From: Proteromonas lacertae
Lineage: Eukaryota > Sar > Bigyra > Opalinata > Proteromonadidae
Length of the DNA stretch: 23,499 bases
NCBI GenBank assembly: GCA_002245135.1
Contig: NGBS01000966.1
Location: forward strand, 1-23,499
Direction: 5' to 3'
A model generated the notes under the pieces. That model ran no database searches. It saw only the letters and a list, made by a program, of their open reading frames with translations, and was not told the DNA's origin. The translations under genes were made by a program, and so were the position numbers. Below are positions 20,427 through 23,499 of the stretch, one piece after another. How positions within the stretch are numbered: the stretch's first letter is position 1; every line of letters begins with the position of its first letter.

Positions 20427-23400
20427 ATGTCAAAACCTATCAAATTCAACATTCTTTACACAACAAGACTTGTTCAGAAACAGAAGAAATGGAAAGATGG
20501 TACATTGATCTTGACAGTACAATTTATATCATTTATGTTTTAATATAGCATGCACACTACGAAATCAGAGATGAAGATAATGCCAGAGAAATAGCTGGTC
20601 CATTTCCACTAAGTTCATCTGCATATACCGATCCAGAATCTCAAGTGGGTGAACAAATGAGATTAGGTAGTTATATGATTGATTTTCAATCAGTGAAAGA
20701 AGAAGACGATAGTAATGACAATGATCAAACAGATGTAGCTATAGCTATCACAGAAAAAGTCATGAAAAGACCTCTAACTCGTCATGTTGGTCCAATGAAG
20801 AGAAGAAAGCCTTTACTATCTACTTCATCATCCAACAAACCATTATTATCAACTATTACACCTCCTGTAATACAAAAACAAGAGACAAATGAAGAAAAAC
20901 CAACAGAAAACATAGCTCCTTCAAATTACCTAGTCAGTAGTGATGAAAATCCAATGAGATCTCCTAGTAGTATTAATACATACTTATTATGATATTATAT
21001 ATAGAATGTGTAGGTAGATCGATGGATGATTTATTATCAATGTTAAAACCAGAAGAAAACACTACTTCAACTGTATCAACAGATATAAAACAGCAAAAAG
21101 AATCAGAAATTCCAATTATTCAAGCAAATAGTTCACCTGATATAGTCGAATCAACAGAAACAGTACCATCAACACCATAGTAATTTAAACATTCATATTT
21201 ATATATATATTTAGTAATTACTTTTCATTTCCACTTCAGATACAGAAAAATCTCCCAGTATCTCCATCCTATCAAACTAAATTTGATTCTGTTGAAAAGT
21301 AATTATAAATATATATATTAATATGTTGTTATTTTATTTTTTTTGTTTTTTATAGGTATGTTAAACACTATTCATCGTTGATCTACTATCACATAAACAA
21401 AGATTTATATTCAGTTTCACAGAAACTGTTGAATGTTCAAAAATCAGTTATATCTTCTCAAGCTCCTTCAAATGCAAATCAGAAATATGTATATATATAA
21501 TATATATATATATATATGATATGTAGAATAAATCATTGATTAATTTCATTTCTCAATCTCTGAAAAATTCAAAGATATATTACAATACAAATTGTGAGTT
21601 AATAGTCTCAGATACAAACGCACCAGCCTACAATCCAAACAACAAAAAGAAATATTTTCAATACAAAAAACAGAAAGAAGAAGAAGAGAAAGATAACTGT
21701 GTAGATATAGATTCATTATCATTTTATATCAAATTTCCATTCAACTATAACTTACCATTTCCAACTGAATTATCACCAGGTGATTTATATATAATATTAC
21801 CTTCAGGATTACCATTAAATCAAACAGATCATATTCATTTTTGTTATACAGATTGGTATTCAATATCATCCAATAGCAATATGTTACATATTATTCCAAT
21901 TAAGAATCAGTTTAGTTTATATAAGAAAGAGAGTGGTATTGATGTATTATATATTGGTAATTATCAGAATGAAATAACTGAATTGAATATGTTGAATCAA
22001 TTAACAAAGAAAATACCTTTATTCTTACCATTAATATTAGGAAATAATGATTATGATAAACCAATTATAAATAATAATTCAAATGTATTACCTAATGAGA
22101 TAATGATGCTGTATAATGAGATATTGAATAAATATAAACTAAATAAAGATCAAAGTGATAGTTTATTAGTAAGTGCAAAGTGGTGTTTAAATCTATTATT
22201 ATCATATAATAATCATAATAATCATAATATTCAACCAACTATTCATCTTATACATGGTGTATTTGGTTCAGGTAAAACTTATTATATAATCATTCTATTA
22301 ATATTTATAAGTACTATATTGGATTATTATCAAGATAAGAATGTTAAGATATTGATCTGTTGTAATACCAATATTGCAGTGGATAGAATATTGTTGGGAT
22401 TATTGACATTTGGCTATAAGAATATAAGTCGAGTTGGATGTTTGAGAAGAATTAATCCTCTCCTACTACCATTTGTATGTCATAATACTGACAAAATTGA
22501 AGATGATATTAAGTCTTTAAATGAATTATTACAATTATATAAACCAGATTCTGAGGAATATAAGAATATTAACAATGCAATAAAACAATCAAATACAACA
22601 ATTGAAAAACAAAATAAACTGTTAAAATCAAATAGAATAATGGGTACAACCTTTGTAGCATCTCAATTTCCTATTTTATCCAATACAAACTACCCAATTG
22701 TTATTATTGATGAAGCATCACAGATAACTGAACCGATGAATCTATTACCTTTAATTAGATTTAATTGTAGGCATTTCACATTGATTGGTGATTCTAAACA
22801 ATTATCTCCTCCTACTTATGAAAATGATAATTTGAAATATACACTTTTTGATAGATTACAGACAATTAATTACAGTATTTATATATATACTATCTATATT
22901 ATTATTTCACTTATCATTTTATAGTTCCTCAAAATTACTTCCATGTTCAATATCGTTGTCATCCTGTGATTGGTCAATTATCAAACCAATTATTTATAGT
23001 AATCAGTTACAACATGGTACTATATATAAACCATCAGATATGCTAATATCTGAATGGCCTCCTATATTACTTTATAATTGTAACGGTATTGAGAAGAAAT
23101 GTCAATCTGGTAGTTATGTCAATCAATCTGAGGTGAATTATATTCAAAGAGTAGTGAATTATTTGATTAAAACGAAAGAGATAGATTCAAGTTCAATCGG
23201 AATAATATCATTATATACAGCTCAAGTTAAACTGTTAGAGAGTGTTATTAATGATAATACAAATAATAATAAACATAGTAATAGTAATAAGATAATGATA
23301 TCCACTGTAGATGCTTTTCAAGGAGATGAAAAAGAAATAATTATTGTTTCTACAGTAAGATCACAGTATTTGGGTTTTATTATCAATCAACAGAGAATTA

Positions 23401-23499
23401 ATGTATGTATTACAAGAGCTAAACAACATTTGGTGATAGTTGGTAAGAAAACCTTATTGATGGTATTATTTATTATTTTATTGTATATATTCATAGAAG
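20427..23499 (+). CDS. ZGRF1: ZGRF1-type DNA-repair SF1 helicase, 3' end outside window
   Basis: Introns are 20517-20548, 20970-21004, 21180-21214, 21299-21355, 21489-21526, 22875-22924 and 23463-23496. The N-terminus (FNILYTTRLVQKQKKWKDGT through RLGSYMIDFQ) is the DUF2439 domain shared by ZGRF1 and yeast Mte1. A disordered linker leads to an UPF1-like SF1 helicase: Walker A GVFGSGKT near residue 544, motif Ia TNIAVDRIL, motif II DEASQITEP near 695, motif III GDSKQLSPP, motif IV-like FHVQYRCHP, motif V DAFQGDEKEIIIVSTVR, motif VI RINVCITRAKQH. Human ZGRF1 dismantles displacement and R-loops with RAD51 in crosslink repair, and yeast Mte1 works with Mph1. No GRF zinc finger is seen between DUF2439 and the helicase. 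One base is missing near 22993-22996: the conserved LFYSNQLQHG needs one more T in the TTT run. Flanks are fully conserved, so this looks like a sequence error. Confidence 0.88.
21488..21517. repeat. TA-rich microsatellite inside an intron
   Basis: An interrupted TA repeat fills most of the fifth intron (21489-21526) of the ZGRF1-like gene. Confidence 0.85.

Noticed and set aside
1-23499. Transposons, virus-like elements, CRISPR arrays or a bacterial insert
   Set aside because: No transposase, reverse transcriptase, integrase, capsid or spaced direct repeats are visible. All genes carry host-type short introns or host composition.

Overview
This window is nuclear DNA from an AT-rich unicellular eukaryote. 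Coding regions carry long Asn, Gln, Glu and Asp runs, the standard three stop codons are used, and spliceosomal introns are very short. I placed about 47 GT-AG introns. They run from 25 to 63 nt, mostly 26-38 nt, and usually start GTATAT or GTATTT and end ATAG or TTAG. Conserved ciliary/centrosomal proteins (CEP19, a CFAP97/hemingway-like protein) and a prominin point to a flagellated or ciliated protist. I cannot name the lineage from the sequence. I see no rRNA, tRNA, mobile element, virus-like element or CRISPR array.

Layout: twelve protein genes fill the window and no gap exceeds 300 bp. From left to right: the 3' part of an IQ-motif coiled-coil gene (+, to 1045); a signal-peptide/one-TM protein (-, 1166-2020); CEP19 (-, 2185-2752); a C2H2/U1-type zinc-finger protein (-, 2986-3710); a CFAP97-like acidic protein (+, 3787-5933); a secreted-type single-pass surface protein (+, 6092-8300); a large prominin (-, 8438-13017, 14 exons); a voltage-sensor-like membrane protein with a C-terminal RGS domain (-, 13302-15365); a small two-TM protein (+, 15387-15740); an Asn-rich low-complexity protein (-, 15734-17706); the ribosome-biogenesis factor SDA1 (+, 17855-20199); and a ZGRF1-type repair helicase (+, 20427 to the window edge).

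Neighbours are not functionally coherent operon-style, as expected in a eukaryote. Three of the first five genes do look microtubule- or cilium-related (IQ coiled coil, CEP19, CFAP97-like). Prominin and the RGS channel-like protein would sit in the plasma or ciliary membrane. Packing is tight: two start codons face each other across 21 bp, and two convergent coding regions overlap by 7 bp.

The most interesting observation is a probable AT-AC (U12-type, minor-spliceosome) intron in the prominin gene. It restores an otherwise broken frame and has a near-consensus U12 branch site 10 nt before its end. A second, weaker U12-like candidate lies in the zinc-finger gene. Separately, five single-base frame breaks occur in otherwise well-conserved host genes, and four of the five would be explained by one missing base. 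That pattern suggests base under-calling in the assembly rather than pseudogenes.
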